A DNA stretch of 64,000 nt from an uncultured Porphyromonadaceae bacterium. GTDB lineage: Bacteria > Bacteroidota > Bacteroidia > Bacteroidales > Muribaculaceae. Below, piece by piece: positions 8,484 through 16,850 of this stretch. Position 1 is the stretch's first letter. Each line of letters begins with the position of its first letter. Position numbers and translations under genes: made by a program. The DNA lies in contig CABPYL010000005.1 of assembly GCA_902461565.1 (NCBI GenBank), positions 1 through 64,000 of the forward strand, given 5' to 3'. Below the pieces are notes generated by a model. That model did no database searches. It was not told the DNA's origin and saw only the letters and a list, made by a program, of their open reading frames with translations.

Positions 8484-9566
8484 TTAGAGATATTTCTGAA
8501 CTGTTTTTTCGATGTCGGCGGGATTGGCGATTCTCTCCTTGATTTCACCGTCGCGTCCGATAACATATGTAAGTGGCACAGCACCGATATTATATTGCAT
8601 AAGCACACCGGCTCCGTCGGTAGGGGCGTTCCAGACGGTTATCCACGGCAGGTTGTCGGCCGCCTGTTTCCAGCTCACTTCGTCCGGATCAAAAGACAAC
8701 TGATAGATTTCCAGGCCGTTGCTGTGATATTTGTTGTAAATATCGTAGAGCATGGCGTTGTAGGCCGGCGAGGAAGCGTTGCTGTAGTCGGTGAAGCTGA
8801 GTACTATCACGCCTTTCTTCTCTGCAAGTTTTGTAAGCGAGTGTTCCACTCCCTTGTTGTCGAAGCGCACGATGTCTATCAGACCCGATTCGGGCACCTC
8901 GATAACATTCTGCACGGGGTTTATGCGGCCCATAGCAATACGTCCTTCAAGAAATGCTTTCTTGAGCGCTTCGCCACGACGGTCCTGCGGCTGATAGGTG
9001 GCGAATACTTGTGCGGCGGCACCGTAGGCGCGGTTTCCCTTGTATTCTTTGGGATTGAATACGGGACTGTTGTCCTTTGCCTTGTTAACGGCATAGTAGG
9101 CAACGATACCGGTGGTGTCGGAGGTGATGAAACCGATGAGTTTGCGCTGGATGTCGTCGATATCAGTGGTATTTGCAACGATACTGTCGATAGAGCTGAA
9201 ACACTGTGCCTTGGATGTGCCTGCGAGCGTGTGGCCTTTGCCGAAACTATCGGCAGTGGTTGCCAGTGTTATGGCGTCGACCGAGTCGATGGGGAAGTAC
9301 ACGCTGCCTTTGCCGGGAAGGGAGAGGCGCATGATGTCGCCGTACAGTGCGGGCGTTTTGCTCTCGTAAGTGAATTTGCCCTCTGCACGGGGAGTGATGG
9401 AATCCACCACATACCATGAACTGCCGTTATTGGCCTCCAGAGCCAGTTTCTGTCCGTCGGCGAGGCCGTCGACTTTGCCGCGGATGCTCCATCCGTCGTT
9501 GCCGGAACACGATGCCCCCAGAAGGAGTGCAAGGGTGGCGCTACCGATAATCTGTAATGTTTTCAT
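8484..9566 (-). CDS. DUF4369 / thioredoxin-fold lipoprotein without CXXC
   Basis: Envelope lipoprotein of 360 residues. The signal peptide ends in the lipobox LLGASC (Cys at about 20). The N-terminal half is the beta-rich DUF4369 domain, and the C-terminal half (about 215-360) is an AhpC/TSA-like thioredoxin fold. Family members usually carry a CXXC redox pair after the first beta strand. Here the matching segment reads FTDYSNASSPAYN with no cysteine, so a thiol-disulfide role is unlikely and a binding or structural role is more plausible. It is the last gene of the greA-HIT run, with only 7 bp to the HIT gene. Confidence 0.85.
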   Translation of the reverse strand: MKTLQIIGSATLALLLGASCSGNDGWSIRGKVDGLADGQKLALEANNGSSWYVVDSITPRAEGKFTYESKTPALYGDIMRLSLPGKGSVYFPIDSVDAITLATTADSFGKGHTLAGTSKAQCFSSIDSIVANTTDIDDIQRKLIGFITSDTTGIVAYYAVNKAKDNSPVFNPKEYKGNRAYGAAAQVFATYQPQDRRGEALKKAFLEGRIAMGRINPVQNVIEVPESGLIDIVRFDNKGVEHSLTKLAEKKGVIVLSFTDYSNASSPAYNAMLYDIYNKYHSNGLEIYQLSFDPDEVSWKQAADNLPWITVWNAPTDGAGVLMQYNIGAVPLTYVIGRDGEIKERIANPADIEKTVQKYL

Positions 9567-9573
9567 AACGGTA

Positions 9574-9966
9574 TTATTCGAAGTTCTCGGCTATTTTGGC
9601 TGCAATTTCGGCCATCTTTTCTGGCTCGAGCGAGAGTTTGTGGCGGAAATCCATGTCGGCCTCGCTGTTTAGGGGCACAAGATGGATGTGTGCGTGGGGA
9701 ACTTCCATGCCGAGTACTGCCACACCGATACGCTTGCAGGGCAGGGCTTTTTTCTGAGCCTTTGCCACACGTTTGGCGAACAGCTGAAGGGCGGAGTATT
9801 CTTCGTCGGAGAGGTCGAAGATATAATCCACCTCGCGTTTGGGAATCACGAGTGTGTGCCCGGGGGCGAGAGGGCTTATGTCGAGGAAGGCATAGTGTCT
9901 GTCATCCTCGGCGACGCGGTACGACGGTATCTCGCCGGCAACGATTTTGGAAAATATGGAAGCCAT
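9574..9966 (-). CDS. HIT-family nucleotide hydrolase/transferase
   Basis: Histidine-triad protein of 130 residues, close in size to Hint/HinT purine phosphoramidases that hydrolyse AMP-linked substrates. The triad reads HAHIH (H91, H93, H95). Upstream motifs PGHTLVIPK and the start MASIFSKIVAGEIPSYRV match the Hint branch. It lies 4 bp behind greA, and this pairing recurs in Bacteroidales, so it is likely expressed with transcription functions. The specific substrate is not visible. Confidence 0.92.
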   Translation of the reverse strand: MASIFSKIVAGEIPSYRVAEDDRHYAFLDISPLAPGHTLVIPKREVDYIFDLSDEEYSALQLFAKRVAKAQKKALPCKRIGVAVLGMEVPHAHIHLVPLNSEADMDFRHKLSLEPEKMAEIAAKIAENFE

Positions 9967-9970
9967 GATA

Positions 9971-10441
9971 TCAGAGGCCGATTTCCAGAATTTCGAACTT
10001 TACTTTTCCTGCGGGCACCTGAATTTCTACGGTTTCGCCTTTCTTGTGTCCCAGGAGGCCGCGTGCGATAGGAGTGCTGATAGCGATTTTCTTGGCGCGG
10101 GCGTCGGCTTCCGAGTCGGCGACGATGGTGTATTCGGCTTCGCTGCCTGTAGCCACGTTGCGGATGCGCACGCGGTTCATCATCTGTACTTCGTCGGTGG
10201 AGAGCTTGCTCTCGTCGATGATGCGGGCGTTTGCAACAAGGTCTTTAAGCTGGGCTATTTTCATTTCCAGGAGGCCCTGGGCTTCTTTTGCTGCGTCGTA
10301 TTCGGAATTTTCGGAGAGGTCGCCTTTATCGCGGGCCTCGGCGATAGCGCGGGTTACTTCGGGACGCTTTACAGTTTCGAGGTATTTGATTTCTTCAAGC
10401 TTGCGATCGTAACCCTCTTTGGTCATATAAGTTACTGCCAT
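9971..10441 (-). CDS. greA: Transcription elongation factor GreA
   Basis: Rescues backtracked RNA polymerase by stimulating transcript cleavage. At 156 residues it matches the usual 158. The N-terminal coiled coil (about 1-75) carries the acidic tip region (SENSEYDAAKEAQ), and the C-terminal FKBP-like domain holds SPIARGLLGHKKGE-type sequence (here STPIARGLLGHKKGE). It heads the greA-HIT-DUF4369 run. A TATCTTTG -7 match on the minus strand at 10545-10552 gives a leader of about 95 nt. Confidence 0.97.
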   Translation of the reverse strand: MAVTYMTKEGYDRKLEEIKYLETVKRPEVTRAIAEARDKGDLSENSEYDAAKEAQGLLEMKIAQLKDLVANARIIDESKLSTDEVQMMNRVRIRNVATGSEAEYTIVADSEADARAKKIAISTPIARGLLGHKKGETVEIQVPAGKVKFEILEIGL

Positions 10442-10703
10442 AATTGAGATGAGTTTTTCAGATAGTAAAAAAATAAGAAACCCAACGCCACCGGGGCTGT
10501 CGAGCTTTCTTTCATTAAAAATGTCATTTTCGTCTAAGACATTGCAAAGATAGGCCTTTTATTTTATCAAAGGCGCTGCCCGACACTTAATATTCGTTAA
10601 ATATCGCGAAAAACTCCGCGCATATTGCACCAGTGCGATGCTGAAATACAGCTATATTAGTTTAACTATTATAGCTTGGATTAACAGACACAATACGAGT
10701 ATC

Positions 10704-10755
10704 TAATCATCAAAAATGATTATTTATGCGGTAAATTTGGCTATTAATCATCAAA
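10704..10755 (+). promoter_or_regulatory. Candidate HipB operator repeats
   Basis: The 11-mer TAATCATCAAA occurs at 10704-10714 and again at 10745-10755, 41 bp apart (close to four helical turns). The first copy also forms a palindrome, TAATCAT-CAAAA-ATGATTA (10704-10722). The second copy lies between the -33 and -7 boxes. This is the arrangement expected for autorepression by a dimeric HipB-type protein. Confidence 0.65.
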
Positions 10756-10767
10756 TTTGTATATTTG
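10736..10767 (+). promoter_or_regulatory. hipBA promoter
   Basis: TTTG at 10736-10739 and TATATTTG at 10760-10767 with a 20-bp spacer match the Bacteroidetes -33/-7 promoter fully. The -7 box ends 4 bp before the ATG at 10772, so the transcript probably has no or almost no leader. Confidence 0.75.
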
Positions 10768-10771
10768 CAGT

Positions 10772-11098
10772 ATGATTAACGAATTGTATCGAGAGGATCT
10801 TTATTCGAGGTCCAACAACGATATTGTAGTGGACCTTGGACGGCGTTTCAGGGACTACAGGATAGCCTTGCGCCTAACACAGAAAGAAGTTGCCTTCCAA
10901 AGTGGTGTTTCTGTAATGACCATCGTCCGCTTTGAGAAAGGTGATGGAATCCGGCTTGATAATTTAGTGGCGCTGATGCGAGCCATAGAGAAATTAGAGG
11001 ATATCGCCGAATTTATCCCTGAAATGCCTTCAAGTCTATACGACCTTCCGGTCCGCAAAGTAACCCAACGGGTAAAAAAACGCAGAAATGAAAGATAA
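10772..11098 (+). CDS. HipB-like XRE antitoxin/repressor
   Basis: Small helix-turn-helix protein, 108 residues. The ATG at 10772 is preferred over a TTG five codons upstream because the upstream codons lie inside the -7 promoter box. A Cro/C1-type HTH spans about residues 28-80 (RLTQKEVAFQSGVSVMTIVRFEKGD). The C-terminus is short and basic. By analogy with HipB it should bind both the operator repeats and the downstream HipA kinase. It overlaps hipA by 11 bp, the usual tight toxin-antitoxin coupling. Confidence 0.85.
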   Translation: MINELYREDLYSRSNNDIVVDLGRRFRDYRIALRLTQKEVAFQSGVSVMTIVRFEKGDGIRLDNLVALMRAIEKLEDIAEFIPEMPSSLYDLPVRKVTQRVKKRRNER

Positions 11099-12368
11099 TA
11101 TAGTATCTGTTTGCCTTTGGGGCAAAGAGGTGTGCAAGCTTAAATGGGAAGGCGGCTATAAGTCCGGGTTCGGGAAAGTCGGCTCGAAGGTCTCGTTTAA
11201 TCCTGCATACCATACTTATGGATTTGATGTAGATCCATTGGGATTCTATAATCGTTCTTCGTATCTTGTGGGAAAAGGCATGTCCGATATATTTCGTGTT
11301 GACGAATATGAAGGTCTTCCTCGTTTTCTAAGTGGTTCTTTGCCGGATGACTGGGGTAACGAGGTTTTTTCTTATTGGATAGAAAAGAACGGCATTCGGC
11401 GTCGCGATGTTACTGCAGTAGATAAACTTGCATTTATCGGCGTACGGGGTATGGGGGCGTTTGAGTTTGTTCCTGAACTATATAAGCCACAATCAAACGA
11501 GGCTGTAATGTTGGAGGAACTTTACGGACTCGCAAAAGAAATCGAAGCTGCCCGCGAGGACTTTTCGATAAATATTCAGGACCGCCAGGAAATTAACGAT
11601 CTTATGGCTGTAGGAATGAGCGCCGGCGGCAAGCACCCAAAAGCAATCATTGCAATTGACTGGCAGACCGGAGAGGTTAAATCCGGACAATTCTTGTTGC
11701 CGGAAAATTTTACTCATTATATATTGAAGTTCAGAGATTCGGAGACTTGGCCGACAGCAGAGATTGAGTATGCGTTCTATCTGATGGCAAAAGAGGCAGG
11801 AATAGAAATGGAGAAGTGCTCCTTATTGAATGTAGGAGGCGTAAATCATTTTCTTACGGAACGCTTCGACCGTAAGGCATGCGGCAAGATACATTCGGCG
11901 ACTCTGCAGGCTTTATATGGTAATGTAAGTGCCTATGAACAGATTTTTGAGGTGTGCCGAAAGCTCAATTTGCCGTACTATGATATCGAGCAGGTTTTCC
12001 GTAGGGCTGTGTTCAACTATCTTGCAGGCGTCAGCGATGATCATGATAAGAATTTTTCGTTTCTGATGAATCCGGCCGGCATGTGGCGTATCTCTCCGGC
12101 TTATGATGTTACGTTTACAGTGAACTACAAAAACCGGTTCATAGGCGATAGGCATGCCATGACTATAGAAGAGTGCAACAAGGATATCACTAAAAAACAG
12201 TTCCTCCGTCTCGCCGGAGAGAACGATGTCAAGGACGCCGGGTTGATTATAGAAAGAATATCGGAGGTTCTTCGGTCGTTCAGAGACAAGGCAAAGGAAG
12301 CTGGCGTTCCCGACAAATTTGCAGATTTAATTGCAGACTACATCGACGGCAATATAAAATCGCTTTGA
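11088..12368 (+). CDS. hipA: HipA-family serine/threonine kinase toxin
   Basis: Kinase of the HipA type, 426 residues, close to E. coli HipA (440), whose known target is glutamyl-tRNA synthetase. N-terminal HipA_N-like subdomain (about 1-110), then the kinase core. The Gly-rich loop MSAGGKHPKA contains S178, at the place of the autophosphorylated serine. The catalytic motif SDDHDKNFS has D317 aligned to the catalytic aspartate and N322 to the metal ligand, and SPAYDVTF completes the site. All key residues are present, so it should be active. N- and C-domains are in one protein, unlike split HipS/HipT systems. Target and phenotype are not visible. Confidence 0.9.
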   Translation: MKDNIVSVCLWGKEVCKLKWEGGYKSGFGKVGSKVSFNPAYHTYGFDVDPLGFYNRSSYLVGKGMSDIFRVDEYEGLPRFLSGSLPDDWGNEVFSYWIEKNGIRRRDVTAVDKLAFIGVRGMGAFEFVPELYKPQSNEAVMLEELYGLAKEIEAAREDFSINIQDRQEINDLMAVGMSAGGKHPKAIIAIDWQTGEVKSGQFLLPENFTHYILKFRDSETWPTAEIEYAFYLMAKEAGIEMEKCSLLNVGGVNHFLTERFDRKACGKIHSATLQALYGNVSAYEQIFEVCRKLNLPYYDIEQVFRRAVFNYLAGVSDDHDKNFSFLMNPAGMWRISPAYDVTFTVNYKNRFIGDRHAMTIEECNKDITKKQFLRLAGENDVKDAGLIIERISEVLRSFRDKAKEAGVPDKFADLIADYIDGNIKSL

Positions 12369-12416
12369 GAGTTAAATTTTGTCCTTTAGCAATTTTTACT
12401 TGATAGAATATAAAAA

Positions 12417-12440
12417 CTGTGCCGCGAGCAAACGGCACAG
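12417..12440 (-). terminator. Terminator of the CE7 gene
   Basis: A perfect 8-bp stem CTGTGCCG / CGGCACAG, followed on the minus strand by a run of five Ts, lies 28 bp after the CE7 stop codon. It may also stop hipBA transcripts from the other side. Confidence 0.75.
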
Positions 12441-12467
12441 CTTCTGTATTTATTTAGGTTTCAGACT

Positions 12468-15400
12468 TTAGCGGCAGATTGCCTTGCAGGTACTTGTTCC
12501 GGATTTTACGATATAAGTTCCGGCATCAGGCAATATGACAGCGCCCTGACCTTTGGCTACGATTTGTCCGAAAAGATTATAGACAACGATTGGCACGTTA
12601 TTGGAACATTCTATTGCACGACCGCACATTCTTATCTCTAAAGGGCTTCCGGGAGAGGATATGGAAGCGGGGTCAACGTATTTGTTTCGCTCGAAAAAAT
12701 CCATATAGCGTTTGCTCCAGTCGGCTGCCGTCGCATGACCTAAGAGAGGATTGATAAGGTATTCTTTTACATTTACTTCCAAAAGATTGAAAGGAGCAAA
12801 GCCTACGCGGGCCGGGTCTGTGGTATCCTGAAGCGAAATGTTGGTAGTTACAGGGCATTCAACCATGTGAGCGAAGTTCTTTACATCGAAGTAGGACAGG
12901 CGAGTGAGCATATCGGCTTCCGAAATGCCGTTCTGCTGTGCCAGCGGAAGAATCTGATTCGCGGGCCAAGCAGCCACTTTGAAATCTACCGGGAAATCGG
13001 CGTGTCCGGTAATACCGGGCGCTGCTGCACGTACACGTCCGTTGGCAAGTGCCGCGGCTACATAGGTGAATGCACCTCCCTGACTGCCGCCTTCACAGAA
13101 GATATTGTTGCTGTCTACCTTAGAACGGCTTTCAACGAAGTCGATGGCACGGACACAATCAAGGTAGGCTCCGTAATAGTAGTGCTTGTGCTGGTAGTCA
13201 TCGTCAGCGAGGCCATAAGTGTAATAGCTCATACCATTGAGGGTATAGATATTTCTGTCTTTGTGGGGCTCGCGGTTGTTCAGCATCTGACCGCGCACGG
13301 AAAGTACGAACTCGCACCATCCGGGATTGGAATCACCGTCCATACACCAGGGTGTTGATGTGCCGCCGTCTGTTCCTTGGAAATGTACCAGGCAGGGGTA
13401 TGTGCCTTCAGCAACCGGTTCAGCGTAATAGCCGGAGATTATGACGGGAGTGCCGCCGGGTTCATCGGCTACGGACTGCATTTCCACATACCATACTTTA
13501 CGGGTGGAAGTGGATTTTTCCGGAACTTCGTTTATGAGGGAGAATTGGGGAGCTACATTCTTGAGCCCGTCTACGGCATTCGTCCAGAAATCATCGAAAT
13601 CGGGTTGTCCGTCGTATGATACCTGAATCTGTGCGGGATTGAAGCCGATGTTGTATGTGCCGGCTGACGAACCGTTTACGTCCATAGACAAGCTATAAAA
13701 ACCGGGCTCCTGATTGCCAAGTTCAACTTCCGCTTCTACAAGGCCGCGTGCAGGCAGCATTATTTCTTTTGATATGACTGCGGCGGGAACGGTTTTGTCA
13801 AGGTCGGAATAGAGTGTTGCGGTAAGAGTTACATTATAATCATGAGCCTCGAGGCTTTGGATGTCTGCTTTGCCCACTGCGTTCTCACCATTTTCCCATG
13901 CCTTCACGCATGATGTCGCTATAAGGCTCTGGGTGCGGATGGCCTGCGAAGCATCGATTATTTCCACTTTGTCGAGAGTGTAGTAGCAGCCGGTGATGCG
14001 CAGTCCTTTCTCTCTGATTAATGCCACCATCGCATCATCGAAAGTTATGTCAGCAGAGGCAGAACCTTTGAGTTGTGTGTTGCTTACCGGGTCGAACTGT
14101 GTATAGTTTGCCTGCAGACGCAGTTGTGCGTTGTTTGCGACATCGCTCATTTTCACGCGAACGACGGCGCCACCTTTCATGTCGGCAAACACGGTCTTTT
14201 CAATCAATACACTGTTTTTTGTATCGTCGTTAGCCCAGGAAATGCGTTCCGAGCCTTCCCATATTGTGCTGACAGCCTTGGACGGATCTTTTTGAACTGT
14301 GGAGATTTCGGCCATGCCTTTTAAATCCACCGAAGCCAATGTGAATGCACAGCCGTTGATGCGGCACCCTGAAGATCTGAGAATCTGTGCGATGTCTTCG
14401 CTGATTTCAAACTCTGCCACAAACGGTGCGGGAAGACCTTTTTCTGAATCGTACAGCGGAGTCGGTGCCCAGATATCTTTGGCTGATGAATCTGTTATTT
14501 TCAGCTGAGGCCATGATGTTCGGTCTTCGGCTATCTGACTGAGTGTGATTATGAGTTTGTCGCCGGCCTTGGCAAATTTGAATTTTGAGGCATCCAGAGT
14601 GAGCGCGCTCCATTGTACAGGGAATTCACCTCGGAAAATATTCGTTGTAAGTTCCATGTATTCGGGCATGCCTTCGATTGCCTGTTTGAACCATGCCATA
14701 TATCGGCCATACCAGTCGGACGGTACTGAATGTGCCTCGTTCTCATTTATGACAAGTTCTTTGTTCATTACCTTCAGGTTGTTGAAAGGCGCCATGTTTG
14801 TGCGCACAGGGCAGATAGGATCCTGTAGGCCTACGGCTTGGATCACAGGACATTCTATTGTGCCTGCAAGATTCTTGGTGTCGAAGTAGCTGAGAAAGGC
14901 AAACATTTCGTCATCGCTCATTCCTTTTTTTGCTGCCTGTGCTACAGCCACTGAGCGGGGCCAGGCGGCGACAGTGAAATATGATGGAAAGTTGCCCATG
15001 AAAGGTACTGCCGGAGCAATGGCCTTGAGGCGTTTCTGAGGGTCCAGTGCGGCTGCGGCTATCGTAAATGCGCCACCCTGACTTTGGCCTTGAGCAAAAA
15101 TTGCAGTCTTGTCGACTTTATCGCGTGAAGCTACAAAATCAATGGCGCGGATGCAGTCCATATATGCACCGCGATAGTAGTAGCTGTCTTTGTCGCCGAA
15201 ATTGAAGGCAAACCAGTCTCCGTAAGTGTTGGTGTAGGGTTCGCGGTTGTTGATACTTTGGCCGCGTGTGGAAAGAATGAATTCGGCCCATTCGCCTTGG
15301 TCGCCCGAAGGACAGTAGGGGTCAACGGGTCTTCCGTCAGGACCGTAAGCTGCGCTGTCGTAGCCCTGATATGTGATTACAACAGGATATGTGCCATCTC

Positions 15401-16682
15401 CGACGGGTTCGGCATAGTAGCCGCGTATGGTAACGGGCGTTCCGCTGAGACCGTCCGGTATAGATTGCATTTCCACAAGATATATCTTGCGTTTCGCACC
15501 GCTTTTCTCCGGTAATTCGGTCAGTTTGAACGATGGCTCGATTCCGGCAAGCTGTTCCAGTGCATCACCCCAGAATTGATTAAAGTCAGAACGGGCGTCC
15601 GAGGAAGCTGCAATTCCTTCAAGGTCGCAGCCGATGTTGAAAGATTCAATCAGGCTACCGCCGGCAATTATGGCAAGTCTGTACATCCCGGCTTCGAGCG
15701 AACCGAGTTCGAGAGCAACTTCAGATGTCGCGCCAGATTCTGCAACTGCGAACTGGTCTATTTCGGCATATCCCTCGCCGTTGTCGCGGGTCAGGATGGC
15801 TTTGACGGGCACAGTAAGTTTCGCAGCACCGAGATTCTGCACCTGGACAGTTACAACGGCTTCACTCCCTTTGGCCCAGTATTTTGGAGTACCGTCGGCA
15901 ATCTGCGCCGTATAAGCGGGCATTTTGTCCGGAGCGACAACATCAATGGAGGAAAGACGATAACCGTTACCGCTTACAATCAGACCATTTGCCTGTATTG
16001 AGTTAAGCATAGACTGTGTGATTGTGTATTCATAGAACGGCGCGCCTACAGTCTTTATGGCAGCGTCGGCAAACGAGGACCAGGAACTGTCGACAATACT
16101 TGCCTGCGCCCAAGGACGCACGTCCGTCATTCCGAAGCGTAATATGTCTCCTGATTTTGCATTCTTGAAGCAGTCAGAACCAATCACTGCCCAGCCTTTG
16201 TTGGGATCTTCCCAGCTTATGAATGTGTCGCCTTCCCATATACGGCTGACGGCAGAATCGAAATTACCGCCTTCTCCCAGTTCAACCTCTTTTTGAACTG
16301 CAATCTTGGTAAGGGTGGCGTAGCAGCCTTTGACGACAAGTCCTTTGCCGGATATTTCAGCAAAGATGTCCTCGGAGATATCGAACGTCTCGGTGCCGGC
16401 GTTTTTTACAATACTTTTCACAGCGGGGGAAAAGTCGGTCCAATTGCTCTTTTGCAGGTAAACCTGTGGTGTGCCGGAAGCACTGTCCACATCTTTAACG
16501 CTAACAAGCAAACGACAACCTGGTTCGAGGGCGCTGACCTGTTCAGCGTTGAGAACAACATATCCCGACCAGTTGCCCATAGCAATTTCGCCGCTCCATA
16601 AATTGACTGTAACTTTAGTTGTGGCGCCATGTGCGGTTAGCATCATTGCAAGCGCCGTTAGTAGTAGAAGATACTTTTTCAT
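12468..16682 (-). CDS. Giant secreted protein with two CE7 acetyl esterase units
   Basis: Secreted protein of 1404 residues, built as a tandem duplication. After a signal peptide (1-19), each half has two related beta-domains of about 100 residues, an Ig-like segment and an acetyl xylan esterase (CE7, alpha/beta hydrolase). The beta-domains end in similar strands (KGCYATLTKIAV, SGNGYRLSSIDVV, NGCAFTLASVDL, TGCYYTLDKVEI). Nucleophile serines are S534 (GQSQGGAF) and S1200 (GGSQGGAF). Each unit keeps an Asp (GLQD, SLQD) and a His (NEAHS, LGHAT), so both sites look active. The last 70 residues resemble a T9SS sorting domain (VVYNLFGQIVAKG). Likely role: de-acetylating dietary or host glycan outside the cell. 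It is divergent from the propeller-AraC regulator. Confidence 0.88.
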   Translation of the reverse strand: MKKYLLLLTALAMMLTAHGATTKVTVNLWSGEIAMGNWSGYVVLNAEQVSALEPGCRLLVSVKDVDSASGTPQVYLQKSNWTDFSPAVKSIVKNAGTETFDISEDIFAEISGKGLVVKGCYATLTKIAVQKEVELGEGGNFDSAVSRIWEGDTFISWEDPNKGWAVIGSDCFKNAKSGDILRFGMTDVRPWAQASIVDSSWSSFADAAIKTVGAPFYEYTITQSMLNSIQANGLIVSGNGYRLSSIDVVAPDKMPAYTAQIADGTPKYWAKGSEAVVTVQVQNLGAAKLTVPVKAILTRDNGEGYAEIDQFAVAESGATSEVALELGSLEAGMYRLAIIAGGSLIESFNIGCDLEGIAASSDARSDFNQFWGDALEQLAGIEPSFKLTELPEKSGAKRKIYLVEMQSIPDGLSGTPVTIRGYYAEPVGDGTYPVVITYQGYDSAAYGPDGRPVDPYCPSGDQGEWAEFILSTRGQSINNREPYTNTYGDWFAFNFGDKDSYYYRGAYMDCIRAIDFVASRDKVDKTAIFAQGQSQGGAFTIAAAALDPQKRLKAIAPAVPFMGNFPSYFTVAAWPRSVAVAQAAKKGMSDDEMFAFLSYFDTKNLAGTIECPVIQAVGLQDPICPVRTNMAPFNNLKVMNKELVINENEAHSVPSDWYGRYMAWFKQAIEGMPEYMELTTNIFRGEFPVQWSALTLDASKFKFAKAGDKLIITLSQIAEDRTSWPQLKITDSSAKDIWAPTPLYDSEKGLPAPFVAEFEISEDIAQILRSSGCRINGCAFTLASVDLKGMAEISTVQKDPSKAVSTIWEGSERISWANDDTKNSVLIEKTVFADMKGGAVVRVKMSDVANNAQLRLQANYTQFDPVSNTQLKGSASADITFDDAMVALIREKGLRITGCYYTLDKVEIIDASQAIRTQSLIATSCVKAWENGENAVGKADIQSLEAHDYNVTLTATLYSDLDKTVPAAVISKEIMLPARGLVEAEVELGNQEPGFYSLSMDVNGSSAGTYNIGFNPAQIQVSYDGQPDFDDFWTNAVDGLKNVAPQFSLINEVPEKSTSTRKVWYVEMQSVADEPGGTPVIISGYYAEPVAEGTYPCLVHFQGTDGGTSTPWCMDGDSNPGWCEFVLSVRGQMLNNREPHKDRNIYTLNGMSYYTYGLADDDYQHKHYYYGAYLDCVRAIDFVESRSKVDSNNIFCEGGSQGGAFTYVAAALANGRVRAAAPGITGHADFPVDFKVAAWPANQILPLAQQNGISEADMLTRLSYFDVKNFAHMVECPVTTNISLQDTTDPARVGFAPFNLLEVNVKEYLINPLLGHATAADWSKRYMDFFERNKYVDPASISSPGSPLEIRMCGRAIECSNNVPIVVYNLFGQIVAKGQGAVILPDAGTYIVKSGTSTCKAICR

Positions 16683-16704
16683 TGGATAAAAGATTTGTTC
16701 ATTG

Positions 16705-16712
16705 CAAAGTTA
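16705..16712 (-). promoter_or_regulatory. -7 element of the CE7 gene
   Basis: TAACTTTG on the minus strand, a full match to TAnnTTTG, 22 bp before the start codon. No TTTG is found at the -33 distance, which suits a promoter that needs an activator. Confidence 0.6.
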
Positions 16713-16755
16713 TGCCGGTAAGTCCCGAACTTACCAGCCCCGATGTTTCTACGTT

Positions 16756-16809
16756 ATGCACGAATGTTTCATTTACCGATACATGCACCATAATGAACGA
16801 TTTGTGCAT
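16756..16809. promoter_or_regulatory. Inverted repeat, candidate AraC-type operator
   Basis: ATGCACGAATGTTTCATT (16756-16773) and AATGAACGATTTGTGCAT (16792-16809) are inverted copies matching at 15 of 18 positions, with 18 bp between them. The site starts 44 bp upstream of the CE7 -7 box, the usual place for an activator, and ends 41 bp before the regulator's start codon, so it could serve both genes. Confidence 0.6.
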
Positions 16810-16850
16810 CCGGTGTTGCATAATTCACTGTAAAATACGATATTTGCTAC

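Larger units (their letters stand above)
10442..10771. promoter_or_regulatory. Divergent intergenic region greA / hipBA
   Basis: This stretch of 330 bases carries the greA leader and -7 element (10545-10552) on the minus side and the hipBA promoter with its repeats on the plus side. Between about 10570 and 10700 I see only AT-rich sequence with no further structure. Confidence 0.6.

Noticed and set aside
8430..9419. 329-codon plus-strand open frame
   Set aside because: Antisense to the DUF4369 lipoprotein gene; no motifs, Val/Gly-rich composition typical of shadow frames.
10442..12368. hipBA as part of a mobile island
   Set aside because: No integrase, repeat borders or tRNA nearby; only slightly lower GC than neighbours, which is too weak for a claim.
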